Notes: generated by a model from the sequence alone, not told the origin. A DNA stretch of 64,000 bases from Novosphingobium aquimarinum (GCF_009746585.1 NZ_WRPO01000007.1:62001-126000); one strand, 5' to 3'; numbered from the stretch's first letter, positions 42,066 through 52,209 are shown. Numbers and translations: made by a program.

Positions 42066-43730
42066 TCAGTTGGTGCCGAGCGGCGCGGACGCGACGATGG
42101 GGCGGTCGGCCGCGGCGTCGTAGGAAGCGTCCCGCATCGGAGGCTCCTCGCGCAGGTGACCGAGAATCGTCGCCCACACGTTCCAGACCATGATGCCGGC
42201 ACCGGCGAGATACATGAGGCCGCCCAGCGCCCGCAGGGCGAACATCGGATGGAGCGCCGCGACGGTGTCGGCGAAGCTGTTCACCAGGTAGCCGTCCGGA
42301 CCATATTCGCGCCACATCAGGCCCTGGGTCACGCCGGCGACCCACATGCTCGCCGCGTAGAAGACGATGCCGATGGTAGCGAGCCAGAAGTGCCAGTTCA
42401 CCAGCCGCAGCGAATAGAGCCGCTCCCTCGCCCATAGCCGCGGGACCAGGTAGTAGATCGCGCCGAAGGTGATCATGCCGTTCCAGCCGAGCGCGCCGGA
42501 ATGGACGTGGCCAATGGTCCAGTCGGTATAGTGGCTGAGGCTGTTGACGCTCTTGATCGAAAGCATCGGGCCTTCGAAGGTGCTCATGCCGTAGAAGGCG
42601 AGAGCCATCACCATCATGCGGATGATCGGATCGGTGCGGACCTTGTCCCAGGCGCCGTTGAGCGTCATCAGGCCATTGATCATGCCGCCCCAGCTCGGCA
42701 TCCACAGCATGACCGAGAAGACCATGCCCAGCGTCTGCGCCCAATCGGGCAGCGCGGTGTAGTGGAGGTGATGCGGGCCGGCCCAGATGTAGAGGAAAAT
42801 CAACGACCAGAAGTGAATGATCGACAGCCGATAGCTGTAGATCGGGCGCTCGGCCTGCTTGGGCACGAAGTAGTACATCATCGCCAGGAAGCCGGCGGTC
42901 AGGAAGAAGCCGACCGCGTTGTGGCCATACCACCACTGCACCAGCGCGCCTTGGACGCCGGCGAACAGCGGATAGCTCTTGGAGCCGAGCAGGCTCACCG
43001 GCATGTCGAGGTTGTTGACGACGTGGAGCATCGCCACGGTCAGGATGAAGGCGAGGTAGAACCAGTTCGCGACATAGATGTGCGGTTCGCTGCGCTTCAG
43101 GATCGTGCCGACGAACACCAGCAGATAGGCGACCCAGACGATCGTCAGCCACCAGTCGACGTACCATTCGGGCTCGGCGTATTCCTTGCTCTGAGTGATG
43201 CCGAGCAGATATCCCGTCGCGGCGAGCACGATGAACAGCTGGTAGCCCCAGAACACGAAGCGCGCGAGGCCGGGCAGCGCGAGCCGGGCCCGGCACGTGC
43301 GTTGCACGACGTAGAAGCTCGTGGCGACCAAGGCGTTGCCGCCGAAGGCGAAGATCACGGCGCTGGTGTGCAGCGGGCGCAGACGGCTGAAATTGAGGTA
43401 AGGCTCCAGGTTCAGCCAGGGCCAGGTCAGCTGCGCCGCGATCAGCAGCCCGGCGGCGAAGCCCGCGACGCCCCAGAAGACCGTGGCAATGACGCCCCAG
43501 CGAATCGGATCGTCGTCGTATCGACCGGGATCGGAGGGCATGCGCAGGATGCCGCGTGCGATTGCGCCATAGTCCGCCGAACTCACCGACACCCATAGCG
43601 CCACGAAGGCGGCAGTGGCGATGATGGTCATATGAATGGCGAAGCCCGAATCCACCGCCATCGCTGCGGCGACCACCGCGAGAAGGAGCACGGCGAACCA
43701 CAAGCCGGCGCGCTGGAGCACGATTTCCAT
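42066..43730 (-). CDS. ccoN: cbb3-type cytochrome c oxidase subunit I (CcoN)
   Basis: A 554-residue heme-copper oxidase catalytic subunit with about 12-14 membrane helices. Conserved His residues for heme b, heme b3 and CuB are seen in [50 protein letters not shown] and [16 protein letters not shown]. The enzyme has high oxygen affinity and allows respiration at very low oxygen. It leads ccoNOQP-GHIS; a FNR box (TTGAC-CCGA-GTCAA) lies 63 bases upstream and is shared with or near that of the divergent ompW. Confidence 0.96.
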   Translation of the reverse strand: MEIVLQRAGLWFAVLLLAVVAAAMAVDSGFAIHMTIIATAAFVALWVSVSSADYGAIARGILRMPSDPGRYDDDPIRWGVIATVFWGVAGFAAGLLIAAQLTWPWLNLEPYLNFSRLRPLHTSAVIFAFGGNALVATSFYVVQRTCRARLALPGLARFVFWGYQLFIVLAATGYLLGITQSKEYAEPEWYVDWWLTIVWVAYLLVFVGTILKRSEPHIYVANWFYLAFILTVAMLHVVNNLDMPVSLLGSKSYPLFAGVQGALVQWWYGHNAVGFFLTAGFLAMMYYFVPKQAERPIYSYRLSIIHFWSLIFLYIWAGPHHLHYTALPDWAQTLGMVFSVMLWMPSWGGMINGLMTLNGAWDKVRTDPIIRMMVMALAFYGMSTFEGPMLSIKSVNSLSHYTDWTIGHVHSGALGWNGMITFGAIYYLVPRLWARERLYSLRLVNWHFWLATIGIVFYAASMWVAGVTQGLMWREYGPDGYLVNSFADTVAALHPMFALRALGGLMYLAGAGIMVWNVWATILGHLREEPPMRDASYDAAADRPIVASAPLGTN

Positions 43731-43792
43731 GAAGTTGCACTCTTTGAAGCTGAACGTGACCGGCCCCGTGCAGCATCGCCGGCTCCCTCACA

Positions 43793-43806
43793 TTGACCCG
43801 AGTCAA
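43793..43806. promoter_or_regulatory. FNR box upstream of ccoN
   Basis: TTGAC-CCGA-GTCAA, a perfect 5-4-5 dyad of FNR type, 63 bases before the ccoN start on the minus strand. Confidence 0.78.
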
Positions 43807-43848
43807 ATTTGCAGGGAATCGGGAAGGATTGGCCGAATTCCGGTGAAT

Positions 43849-43862
43849 TTGAGCGCAATCAA
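43849..43862. promoter_or_regulatory. FNR box upstream of ompW
   Basis: TTGAG-CGCA-ATCAA matches TTGAT-N4-ATCAA at 9 of 10 bases, 95 bases before the ompW start. With the box at 43793 the divergent gap has two sites 56 bases apart, one for each direction. Confidence 0.72.
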
Positions 43863-43956
43863 TTCGCGTATGCCGCACTCATGGCAGGGGGGATGGGCAG
43901 CCGCATCGAAGGTTGGACGCAAGGGGCGTCCCCATCGGCTCGAAAGTGAAAGATCC

Positions 43957-44634
43957 ATGAAGAAGACTCTCGCCATGGCCGCAATCGCGGCTGCGACGGC
44001 TCTCGCCTCCACCCCCGTTCAGGCCGGCAGTCCGGATGGAAAGATTCAGGTCAAGGTCCTCGGCACCGCCGTGCTTCCCGACGGCAAGATCGACAAGCTC
44101 AAGCGCGACGATCTCAATCTGCCCACCGGTAGCCAGACCAAGGCCAATGATAATTACGTGCCTACGCTCGCGGCGGAATACTTCTTCAACAAGAGCTTCT
44201 CGGTGGAGACGATCTGCTGCTTCACTCAGCACCACGTCAACGGGTCGGGCGCGCTCGAGGGCACGCGGATCGTCAATCACGTGCTGATCCTGCCGGCCAC
44301 GGTGACGCTGAAAGCGCACCTCGATACCGGTAGCCCGATCAAGCCTTATATCGGTGCGGGCCCGACCCTTTTCGTGATCTTCGGAGAGAAACCGGGCGAG
44401 ACCGCTCGGGCGCTGGGTGCCACCAGCCTGAAGATGAGCAACGAACTGGGCGTGGCGCTACAAGGCGGTGTGGACGTCGCTTTGGGCGATGGCGGTTTCG
44501 GTCTTTCGCTGGACGCCAAGAAGTACTGGGTAAACACCACGCTTCACGTCAAGGCCGGCGAGGCCGAAGTGCTGACCACCAAGCACAAGCTCGATCCCTG
44601 GGTGCTCAGTGCGGGTGTCAGCTATCGCTTCTGA
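43957..44634 (+). CDS. ompW: OmpW-family outer-membrane protein
   Basis: A 225-residue protein with a signal peptide ending VQA-G and the OmpW barrel signatures VPTLAAEYFFNKSFSVE, then TVTLKAHLDTGSPIKPYIGAG and a C-terminal Phe (SYRF). OmpW forms an 8-strand barrel with a hydrophobic side exit for small lipophilic molecules. It is divergent from ccoN, with its own FNR box, so it should rise under low oxygen, as E. coli OmpW does. It converges on the fnr gene. Confidence 0.92.
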   Translation: MKKTLAMAAIAAATALASTPVQAGSPDGKIQVKVLGTAVLPDGKIDKLKRDDLNLPTGSQTKANDNYVPTLAAEYFFNKSFSVETICCFTQHHVNGSGALEGTRIVNHVLILPATVTLKAHLDTGSPIKPYIGAGPTLFVIFGEKPGETARALGATSLKMSNELGVALQGGVDVALGDGGFGLSLDAKKYWVNTTLHVKAGEAEVLTTKHKLDPWVLSAGVSYRF

Positions 44635-44669
44635 GCCGCGTCGATGCAGGGTGCTCCTGCCAGTCGAGC

Positions 44670-44703
44670 GTCGCCGATGGCCGGTTCATCCGGCCTCGGC
44701 GAC
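44670..44703. terminator. Hairpin between ompW and fnr
   Basis: GTCGCCGA-T-GGCCGG pairs with CCGGCC-TCGGCGAC (14 bp, one bulged T, 5-base loop), between two convergent genes and reaching into the last codons of fnr. No T-run, so a hairpin-only terminator or mRNA end. Confidence 0.45.
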
Positions 44704-45387
44704 GAGCGCGTCGAAATCCGCGATGATCACTTCGCGACGCGAAGGAAGTTCGAGGATGCCGTCCTGCTTGAGCTGCGTGAACTGGCGACTGACCGTTTCG
44801 ATCGTCAGGCCGAGCACATCGGCGATCTGCTGGCGCGAAAAGGGCAGCGTGATGGTGCGTCGGTTCGGCTTTTCGGCATCGATCGCGCAGCCGTTGCCCG
44901 ACAAGCGTTCGGACAGTTCGACCAGAAAGCTTGCCAGCTTTTGCGAAGCAGATTTGCGTCCAAGCAGGAGCATCCAGCGCCGCGACCGGTCGAGTTCGCC
45001 CAAGGTTCGTTCGAGAAGCTTGTGTTCGAGGGCGGGATGCTCATGCGCAAAGGCGTCGAAATCGCCGCGCGAGAACACGCAGACTTTCGCCTCCGTCAGC
45101 GCGGTGACGCCGTGGCCGCTGGTCCCGCCGAACGGTCGGCCGATGAAGTCCGAGGGGTAAACCACGCCGACGATCTGCTCGCGCCCGTCTTCCGTGTTGG
45201 AGGAAAGCTTGAGGACGCCCTCGATCACGTTGGCGACGAGGATCGAATCCTCGCCCTCCCAGATCAGCGATTCGCCGGGCTCGACCGTGCGCGTGCGGCC
45301 GATCGCGTTGAGCGCGGCGAGCTCCGCCCCTTCGAGGGCTGAACAGATCGCGCGGTTGCGCACTACACAAAAATCACAGGATGCCAT
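44686..45387 (-). CDS. fnr: Crp/Fnr-family oxygen sensor, FNR type
   Basis: A 233-residue regulator with the N-terminal cluster CDFCVVRNRAIC (C-x2-C-x7-C, the alphaproteobacterial FnrN/FnrL spacing) and a fourth Cys in AKVCVFSRGDF, so the oxygen-labile 4Fe-4S ligands are complete. The C-terminal HTH is FSRQQIADVLGLTIETVSRQ. I start at ATG 45387; an in-frame TTG at 45423 would add 12 residues. Its likely targets are here: FNR boxes precede ccoN, ompW and hemN. It should switch on the cbb3 oxidase and heme genes when oxygen drops. Confidence 0.92.
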   Translation of the reverse strand: MASCDFCVVRNRAICSALEGAELAALNAIGRTRTVEPGESLIWEGEDSILVANVIEGVLKLSSNTEDGREQIVGVVYPSDFIGRPFGGTSGHGVTALTEAKVCVFSRGDFDAFAHEHPALEHKLLERTLGELDRSRRWMLLLGRKSASQKLASFLVELSERLSGNGCAIDAEKPNRRTITLPFSRQQIADVLGLTIETVSRQFTQLKQDGILELPSRREVIIADFDALVAEAG

Positions 45388-45582
45388 GCATGGCCCTATA
45401 TGGCGGGGGACCTGTTCGATCAAACTGTTCGCGAAAGGGCTACCGATCTGCTCGCCGATCCCGGCGGTCTCCGCGCGGTTTCATCTGCGCTTAATCGATC
45501 CCTTGGGACGGGATAGGCTGACGCTCGTTCGCTTCGAGAGACGCGTGGGCATCGAGCGCGATTGTGGCGACGCAGGCCCGCA

Positions 45583-46998
45583 TCACCGTGCGGTTTCCCA
45601 ACGTCCGCCAAGCGCGCGGAACAGATCGACCTGGGCAAGAGCCACGGCAGCCTCGGATTCGGCGTAGTCGAGATCGGCACTCGCCTGGGTCCGCTGCGCA
45701 TCGAGCACTGTGAGGAAGTCGATGCGACCGACTCGCTGTCGCGCCAGGCTGGCTTTGGCGGCGCGGGCAGCGGCGTTGCGAGCTTGTTCCAGCGATTCCT
45801 GGCGGAGCAGGGCGTTGCGGTAGCGTGTCAGCGCCGTCTCGGTCTCCTCGAGAGCTTGCAGCACGGTGCCGTCGAAGCTGGCGAGATCGGCGGCGGCATC
45901 GGCGCGGCTTTGGCCGATGCGCGCGCGAATGGCTTCCTGATTGGGGAACGCCCACGAGAGCAGCGGCCCGACCAGCCAGCGCAGCGCGCCGCCGCCGAAC
46001 AGATCGGTCGCGCCGACCGCGGTCGATCCGGCCGATGCGCCGAAGCTGATGCGCGGATAGAGATCGGCCGTCGCGATCCCGATCCGCGCCGTATCGGCGG
46101 CTAAACGTCGTTCCGCAGCCCGGACGTCCGGACGCCGCGCGAGCAGTTCGCGACCATCGCCGACCGGGATCGGCTGCGCCACTTTGGGCGTGTCCTGGCG
46201 CGCGGCGGCATAGCCTGGAAGCTCGGACGGCGTACGGCCGGTCAACGTCGCCAGCCGGAAAAGGGCGCCTTCGCGCTCCGCCAGCAGCGGCGGGATCTCG
46301 GCGGCCTGCTGGTCGCGAAGCTGGCGCAGGCGGATGACGTCGAGATTGTCGGCCAGGCCGCGTTCGGCGCGCACCCCGGTGATCCGCAGCGAGCGGTCGA
46401 GCAGGTCTATCGTGCTGCGGGCGACAGCGATGCGCCGGGCATTGGCGGCAGCTTCCACATAAGCGCGCACGGTGTCCGCCACCACGGTCACCCGCACCGC
46501 ATCCGCATCCTCGCGCGCGGCTTGCCAGTCTCCGGTCGCAGCTTCGATTCCGCGCGAAACGCGCCCGAACAAGTCGACTTCGTAGCTGATCTCGATGCCG
46601 CCATCGACGGTGCGTCGCTCGCGGTCTACCCCCGGCAGGCTCTGGGCTGCGGGCACGCGTCCATAAGTCGCACCGGCACCAATGGTCGTCGCCGGCAAGC
46701 GGTCGGAACGAGCGCCACGCAACGAGGCGCGAGCACGTTCGATCCGCGCGACGGCCACACGAACGTCGGTATTGGCCGAAAGTGCATCCTCCACCAACCG
46801 GTCGAGCACGGGATCGTCATAAAGCCGCCACCAGTCGCCCTCGGGGGCTTGCGCGGTGACGGCCGTGCTGCGCGCGGTACCGATGAAGTCTTGCTGCGCC
46901 GGCACGCTGGGGACCGGAGCGACATAGTCGGGCCCGGCGGCGCAAGCGGCCAAGCTAGCCCCAGCGAGCAGGGCGACGAAAATTGTGCGATATCGCAT
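45583..46998 (-). CDS. NodT-family RND efflux outer-membrane lipoprotein
   Basis: A 471-residue TolC-like channel. Start ATG 46998 gives a lipoprotein signal (LLAGASLAACAAGPDYVAP, acylated Cys). Two long alpha-helical repeats follow, with the OMF signatures ASLRGARSDRLPATTIGA and the second LARQRVGRIDFLTVLDAQRT. It begins 10 bases after the RND permease gene and is last of the efflux operon. It forms the outer-membrane duct for the pump. Confidence 0.93.
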   Translation of the reverse strand: MRYRTIFVALLAGASLAACAAGPDYVAPVPSVPAQQDFIGTARSTAVTAQAPEGDWWRLYDDPVLDRLVEDALSANTDVRVAVARIERARASLRGARSDRLPATTIGAGATYGRVPAAQSLPGVDRERRTVDGGIEISYEVDLFGRVSRGIEAATGDWQAAREDADAVRVTVVADTVRAYVEAAANARRIAVARSTIDLLDRSLRITGVRAERGLADNLDVIRLRQLRDQQAAEIPPLLAEREGALFRLATLTGRTPSELPGYAAARQDTPKVAQPIPVGDGRELLARRPDVRAAERRLAADTARIGIATADLYPRISFGASAGSTAVGATDLFGGGALRWLVGPLLSWAFPNQEAIRARIGQSRADAAADLASFDGTVLQALEETETALTRYRNALLRQESLEQARNAAARAAKASLARQRVGRIDFLTVLDAQRTQASADLDYAESEAAVALAQVDLFRALGGRWETAR

Positions 46999-47008
46999 TT
47001 TCAAGCTC

Positions 47009-50000
47009 CTATTCAGCGGGCTGCGGCAGGGCGCCGGCATCGCGGGCCGGGCGCGGGCGCGACATCCGATCCCCCAAGGCGCGGCACACGACGTAGAAGG
47101 TCGGCGTCAACAGCAGGCCGAAGCCGGTCACACCCGCCATGCCGAAGAATACCGCGGTGCCCAGTGCTTGCCGCAGCTCGGCCCCGGCACCCTCGGCCAG
47201 GACCAGCGGTATGGTGCCGAGGATGAAGGCGAAGCTGGTCATCAGGATCGGACGAAGGCGCGTGCGCGCGGCGTAGACCGCCGCTTCGACCGGCGTTAGC
47301 CCACGTTCCTCCTCGCCCTGCTTGGCGAATTCGACGACCAGGATCGCGTTCTTGGCCGCCAGCGCGATCAGCACCACCAGGCCGATCTGGGTCAGGATGT
47401 TGTTGTCCATCCCGCGCAAGTTCACTCCCGCCATCGCGGCCAGCAGGCACATCGGCACGATCAGGATGATCGCCAGCGGAAGCGTCAGGCTCTCGTATTG
47501 CGCGGCCAGCACCAGGAACACGAACAGCACGGCCATGCCGAACACGACACCGGCAGTATTCGCGGCGGACTGCTGCTGAAAGGCAATCCCGGTCCATTCA
47601 TGCGCATAGCCTGCGGGCAGCACCTCGTCGGCCAGCTTTTCCATCGTCGCCAGTGACTGGCCGGACGAAAATCCGGGCAGCGAGTTGCCATCGACTTCGA
47701 TCGCGGGAAGCAGGTTGTAGCGCACCACGCGGTAGGGCCCGGTCTTGTTCTCGAACGTCGCGACCGAGCCGATCGGAACCATCGCGCCGGACGCCGAGCG
47801 GGTCTTGAGATTGGCGATGTCGGCGGTCGAGCCGCGATAGGGCGCGTCGGCTTGCGCGGTTACCCGGTAAGTGCGGCCAAGCAGGTTGAAATCGTTCACG
47901 AAGGCCGATCCGAGATAGATCTGCATCGCCTCGAACACGCGTCCTGGGGGCACCCCGAGCATGTCGGCCTTCCGGCGGTCGAGATCGGCGAAGACGCGCG
48001 GGGTGGCCATGTTGAACAGGCTGTAGACTTGCGTCAGACCTTCAGCCTGATTGGCAGGACCGATCAGCTTGCCAGCGGCCTCCGCTAACGGGCCGTAGCC
48101 GCGCCCCTCGCGATCCTCGACGATCATGCGGTAGCCACCGGCGGGCACGATCCCGTTGATCGTGGGCGGGGGAAGCAGAACCACTTGCGCCTTGTCGTAG
48201 CCGGCAATGGCTTCCTGCGCCTGCTTGATGATCGTGTCGTAGTTGGCGCCGATCTTTTGCCGTTCCTCGAAGCTGTCGAAGGGGAAATAAATTGCGGCAG
48301 CATCGGGTGAGGCGGTGCGCGAGGGGCCGTGGAAGCCGGCGAACATTACCGCGCCGCGGATCCCCTTGATCGGCAGGAGCCGCTTGGCCAGATCCTGCGT
48401 CACGGCGTCGGTACGCTCGAGCGAGGAACCCGGCGGAAGGAACGCGGCGGCGAGGAAATAGCCCTGGTCCTGCTGCGGCACGAAGCCGGTCGGCGTGGCC
48501 CAGAACATCCCGACCGTCGCGGCGATCAGACCGCCGTAGGTCAGCATCACGCTGCGCGGGCGCGAGACTAACTTACTCGTCAGGCGGGAATACCGATCGG
48601 ACAGCCGCTCGAAGCCGTTATTGAACCGGTCGCCGGCACCCTGAAGTATCCGGCGCCAGCGCGGCGCATCGTTTGCTGCTCGAGTCCTTGGGCGCAGCAG
48701 GAGCGCCGCCATCGCGGGCGAAAGCGTCAGCGAAAGCAGCAGCGAGATGACCGTCGCAGTCGAGATGGTGACCGCGAACTGCTGGTAGAAAGCACCCGAA
48801 AGCCCGGACAGGAACATCGTAGGCACGAACACCGCGCACAGCACCAGCACGATCGCGACCAACGCGCCCGAAACCTCGTCCATCGAAGTGCGGGCGGCCT
48901 CCAGTGGCGACAGCCCTTCCTCGATGTACCGCTCGACGTTCTCGACGACGACGATGGCATCGTCGACGACGATCCCGATGGCGAGGACCAGGCCGAAAAG
49001 CGACAGGTTGTTGAGCGAATAGCCCAGCGCGGCGAGCATCACCGCCGTTCCCACCAGCGACACCGGAATCGCGATGATCGGGATGATCGCGGCGCGCCAA
49101 TTCTGGAGGAACACCAGGATGACGAGCACCACGAGCACGACCGCTTCGAACAGCGTGTGGTAGACCGCGTCGATCGACTGGCCGATGAATTCGGTCGGAT
49201 TGTAGATGACCGAGTACTCGAGACCCTGGGGGAAGGTCGTCGCTAGACTGTCCATCTCGGCGCGCACCGCGTCGGCGGCTGCGAGCGCGTTCGAGCCGGG
49301 GCGCTGTAGCACCGCGATGACGACCGTCGGCTTGCCCGAGAGATAGGTGTTGATGGTATAGTCCTGCGCGCCCAATTCGACGCGGGCGACGTCGCGCACG
49401 CGCACTTGCCCCCCGTCCGGATCGGTGCGGATGACGATGTCGCGGAACTGTTCGGGATCGGCCAGCCGGCCCTGCATCTCGACGCCGACTTGATAGGCGC
49501 TGCCGTTAGCCACCGGCGGCGCACCGAGCGCACCCGAGGAAACTTGTACGTTCTGCGCGCGCAATGCGGCCAGAATTTCGCCCGCCGTCAGATCGAGCGC
49601 GGCGGCACGGCCCGGATCGATCCAGATGCGCATGCCGTAGTCGCGCGCGCCGAACAGCTGTACATCGCCCACGCCCTCGACTCGGGCGAGCCGGTCGCGC
49701 ACTTGCGTGAGCGCATAGTTCGACAAGTAGCCGCGATCGAACGTACCATCGGGCGATTGCAGGTTCACGACCATCAGGAAGTCTGGCGAGGTCTTGCGCG
49801 TGACGATGCCGAAGCGCTGGACCTCCTCGGGCAATCGCGGGGTCGCGATGGCGACGCGGTTCTGCACGAGGACTTGCGCCGCATCGAGATCGGTGCCGAT
49901 CGCGAAGGTCACCGTGATCGTGACTTTGCCGTCGCCCGTCGACTGCGAGCTCATATAGAGCATGTCGTCGACGCCGTTGATCTCCTGCTCGATCGGCGCG

Positions 50001-50191
50001 GCGACGGTATCCGCCACCGTCTCCGCGGAGGCACCGGGATACTGGGCAGTGACCGTGACCGTCGGCGGGACGACATCGGGGTATTGCGTGATCGGCAGGC
50101 CCAGAAAGGCCAGCGTGCCGATCACGGTAATGATTACCGCGATCACGCCAGCGAAGATCGGCCGGTCGATGAAGAACCGGGAAAAGCGCAT
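47009..50191 (-). CDS. RND efflux permease (HAE-1 family)
   Basis: A 1060-residue inner-membrane drug/proton antiporter. ATG 50191 is followed by FFIDRPIFAGVIAVIITVIG (first transmembrane helix). The proton-relay Asp pair is in GIVVDDAIVVVENVERYIEEG (TM4), and LRPILMTSFAFILGTIPLVLA is the TM11 region. Length and layout match AcrB/MexB-type pumps. It lies 41 bases after the adaptor and 10 bases before the outer-membrane factor, a complete tripartite system under the TetR operators at 52.2 kb. Substrates probably include hydrophobic drugs or plant phenolics; not determinable from sequence. Confidence 0.95.
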   Translation of the reverse strand: MRFSRFFIDRPIFAGVIAVIITVIGTLAFLGLPITQYPDVVPPTVTVTAQYPGASAETVADTVAAPIEQEINGVDDMLYMSSQSTGDGKVTITVTFAIGTDLDAAQVLVQNRVAIATPRLPEEVQRFGIVTRKTSPDFLMVVNLQSPDGTFDRGYLSNYALTQVRDRLARVEGVGDVQLFGARDYGMRIWIDPGRAAALDLTAGEILAALRAQNVQVSSGALGAPPVANGSAYQVGVEMQGRLADPEQFRDIVIRTDPDGGQVRVRDVARVELGAQDYTINTYLSGKPTVVIAVLQRPGSNALAAADAVRAEMDSLATTFPQGLEYSVIYNPTEFIGQSIDAVYHTLFEAVVLVVLVILVFLQNWRAAIIPIIAIPVSLVGTAVMLAALGYSLNNLSLFGLVLAIGIVVDDAIVVVENVERYIEEGLSPLEAARTSMDEVSGALVAIVLVLCAVFVPTMFLSGLSGAFYQQFAVTISTATVISLLLSLTLSPAMAALLLRPRTRAANDAPRWRRILQGAGDRFNNGFERLSDRYSRLTSKLVSRPRSVMLTYGGLIAATVGMFWATPTGFVPQQDQGYFLAAAFLPPGSSLERTDAVTQDLAKRLLPIKGIRGAVMFAGFHGPSRTASPDAAAIYFPFDSFEERQKIGANYDTIIKQAQEAIAGYDKAQVVLLPPPTINGIVPAGGYRMIVEDREGRGYGPLAEAAGKLIGPANQAEGLTQVYSLFNMATPRVFADLDRRKADMLGVPPGRVFEAMQIYLGSAFVNDFNLLGRTYRVTAQADAPYRGSTADIANLKTRSASGAMVPIGSVATFENKTGPYRVVRYNLLPAIEVDGNSLPGFSSGQSLATMEKLADEVLPAGYAHEWTGIAFQQQSAANTAGVVFGMAVLFVFLVLAAQYESLTLPLAIILIVPMCLLAAMAGVNLRGMDNNILTQIGLVVLIALAAKNAILVVEFAKQGEEERGLTPVEAAVYAARTRLRPILMTSFAFILGTIPLVLAEGAGAELRQALGTAVFFGMAGVTGFGLLLTPTFYVVCRALGDRMSRPRPARDAGALPQPAE

Positions 50192-50232
50192 GTTCGAATG
50201 TCCGTTTGTTGAGGCGCGCCGCAGGGGGCGCG

Positions 50233-51519
50233 TCAATCGATCAGCGTGGCCTGGGCAGCTGCAGGCGCTTCGGGACTCGTAGGCGTCGTGGTGTCACGCG
50301 TCGGCACGATCTTGCCTAGGCGTGCCTCGACCTTCGATCCCGGCACCGCCGCGCCGAAATTCGAGACGACGACCCTGTCCTGAGGCGACAATCCCTTGCG
50401 GATGACGCGCAGGCCGTCGACCAGCGGACCGGGTTCCACCGGCTTGGCGGCGACGGTTCCGTCCTTGCCGACGACAAGGACGATCTTGCGACTCTGATCC
50501 GGCTGCACCGCCGCATCGGGTACCAGCATCGCCTGGGCCTTGCCGCCGCTCGCGAGCCGCATGTTGCCGAACATGCCGGGCGTGAGGAACCCGTCGGGAT
50601 TAGCAAATTCGGCGCGCAGCCGGATCGTCCCGGACCGCGGATCGATGGCATTGTCGGTGAAGTCGAGCCGGCCGTGCCAGCGATAATTCGCCTCGTCCTG
50701 CAGGCGAACGTCGACATCGGACAAGTCGCGCTTGGCCGCGCGATCGCGCTGCGCTTTGAGGAACAGCGCCTCGGAAGCATCGAAGTCGAATCGGATGGGA
50801 TCGATCGCATTGATGGTCGTCAGCAATGTCGCGGACGAACCGCCATCGCCCGATACGAGGTTGCCGGCATCGATGCGACGATCGGAGACCCGCCCCGAGA
50901 TCGGCGCACGCACCGTGGTGAACTCCAGATCGAGCGCACGTCCGCGCACGCGGGCTTGGGCGGCGGCTAGCGCGGCGGTGGTCGCGCGGACTTTCGCGCG
51001 CAGGGCGTCGATCTCGCTCGCGGCGATCGCCTCGTCGCCGGTGAGGTCGGACACCCGCGCGTAGTCGGCGCGCGCCAATTCCAGCGCGCTGCGGGCCGAG
51101 GCGACATCCGCCTGCGCTTCTGCGAGCGCGGCGCGGAACGTGCGCGGATCCACAGTGAACAGCGGCTGGCCCTTGCGAACGTAGTCGCCGTCGCGGAAGT
51201 GCACAGCCGTGATGGCGCCCGAAACGCGCGGGCGGACCTCGACCGTGTTGCTCGCCGAAAAGCGGCCGACGTAATCATCCCACAGCAGGACTTCGCGGCT
51301 GAGCGGCGCTGCCACTTCGACCGTCGCGGCCGGTATGGCCGCATTCGCTTCCGGCCCGTGATCGAGCGTCGTCCAGACGATCCCGCCGGTGACGATCAGC
51401 GCAAGCGCGGCGATCCCGAGCCAGCGGCCACGGCGATGCTTGCCTTGCATGTCTTCCGGGTAGTCTTGTGAAACGGGTTCGTACGAGGTGGCATCGTCCG
51501 GCTTGAATGGGAGATTCAT
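50233..51519 (-). CDS. RND efflux periplasmic adaptor subunit
   Basis: A 428-residue membrane-fusion protein. A basic N-terminus (KHRRGRWLG) is followed by one transmembrane anchor (IAALALIVTGGIVWTT), then the lipoyl/biotinyl half-motifs VRPRVSGAITAVHFRDGDYV and FTTVRAPISGRVSDRRIDAG with an alpha-hairpin between them. Overlaps the small upstream gene by 4 bases (ATGA) and is upstream of the permease. It links pump and outer-membrane channel. Confidence 0.94.
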   Translation of the reverse strand: MNLPFKPDDATSYEPVSQDYPEDMQGKHRRGRWLGIAALALIVTGGIVWTTLDHGPEANAAIPAATVEVAAPLSREVLLWDDYVGRFSASNTVEVRPRVSGAITAVHFRDGDYVRKGQPLFTVDPRTFRAALAEAQADVASARSALELARADYARVSDLTGDEAIAASEIDALRAKVRATTAALAAAQARVRGRALDLEFTTVRAPISGRVSDRRIDAGNLVSGDGGSSATLLTTINAIDPIRFDFDASEALFLKAQRDRAAKRDLSDVDVRLQDEANYRWHGRLDFTDNAIDPRSGTIRLRAEFANPDGFLTPGMFGNMRLASGGKAQAMLVPDAAVQPDQSRKIVLVVGKDGTVAAKPVEPGPLVDGLRVIRKGLSPQDRVVVSNFGAAVPGSKVEARLGKIVPTRDTTTPTSPEAPAAAQATLID

Positions 51520-51929
51520 GCCGCCGCTCCCTTACGAAGCAGGCGCTGTTCGACGATGCGGTCGATGACGCGCCCGGCCTGCAACTCGGTATAGCCCATG
51601 CGGACGGCATCCTTGATCGCCGATACCGGCAGCAGGTATCCGTCATGCCAGGCATGCACCGCGAGCCGGCGCAGCGCCTCGAGCCTCTCGTTTGCCAACT
51701 CGCGCGAGGGCGGCTGCGGCCCGAAAATGAGCCGCGCGAACCAGCCGCGCTTGCGGCGCGGCGCCAGCGTGCTGCGTCCATCTTCTTTGGCGAGTTCGAC
51801 CACCCGCCATTCGAACGGGCTGAGGTCTTCGGCCTCGGTTGTTGCGTGCACAGGCGCGAAGCCGGCCGATGCCAAGGACGGCGTCTCGAACGCGGATCCT
51901 TCGATGGCCTTGAAGTCGATGAACGCCAT
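51516..51929 (-). CDS. Conserved-looking hypothetical protein, first gene of the efflux operon
   Basis: A 137-residue soluble protein without signal peptide. It has an acidic middle (TTEAEDLSPFEWRVVELAKE), a basic linker (APRRKRGWFARLIFG), and a helical C-terminal half (DGYLLPVSAIKDAVRMGYTE, then LQAGRVIDRIVEQRLLRKG). I do not recognise the family. Its ATG is at 51929, 277 bases downstream of the mapped -10 element; its stop overlaps the adaptor start, so it is co-translated with the pump. A regulatory or adaptor role is possible, but nothing in the sequence proves it. Confidence 0.7.
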   Translation of the reverse strand: MAFIDFKAIEGSAFETPSLASAGFAPVHATTEAEDLSPFEWRVVELAKEDGRSTLAPRRKRGWFARLIFGPQPPSRELANERLEALRRLAVHAWHDGYLLPVSAIKDAVRMGYTELQAGRVIDRIVEQRLLRKGAAA

Positions 51930-52193
51930 GGGTGCGTCTCCAGTCGTAAGAGCCCCGGCGCGCGTCGGGGGGGGCAAGGGGATACGCGCGCCGGGGTATG
52001 CCGATGCGGGGGGCATCGGACATGAGAATAGGCGGCCGGATGCATCGCAAACGAACAGGGTTCGCGCGGCAGCAGCCGTTCGGTGATTTCGAAAGGGCGC
52101 TCGCGCCCCGTCAGGTCAGCCGGTCAGGACGACCGGCGGAAAGTGGATGGTGCCATGCGGCCTCGCTTCTCGGCTCGTGCCGACGCTACGTTC

Positions 52194-52209
52194 TGTACTA
52201 AGCAGTACA
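52194..52209. promoter_or_regulatory. TetR operator candidate, site 1
   Basis: TGTACT-AAGC-AGTACA is a perfect 6-4-6 palindrome that overlaps the -10 element of the efflux promoter. Confidence 0.8.

Noticed and set aside
45405..45425. Possible FNR box before fnr (autoregulation)
   Set aside because: Only the right half ATCAA with a TTCG spacer is convincing; the left half does not match.
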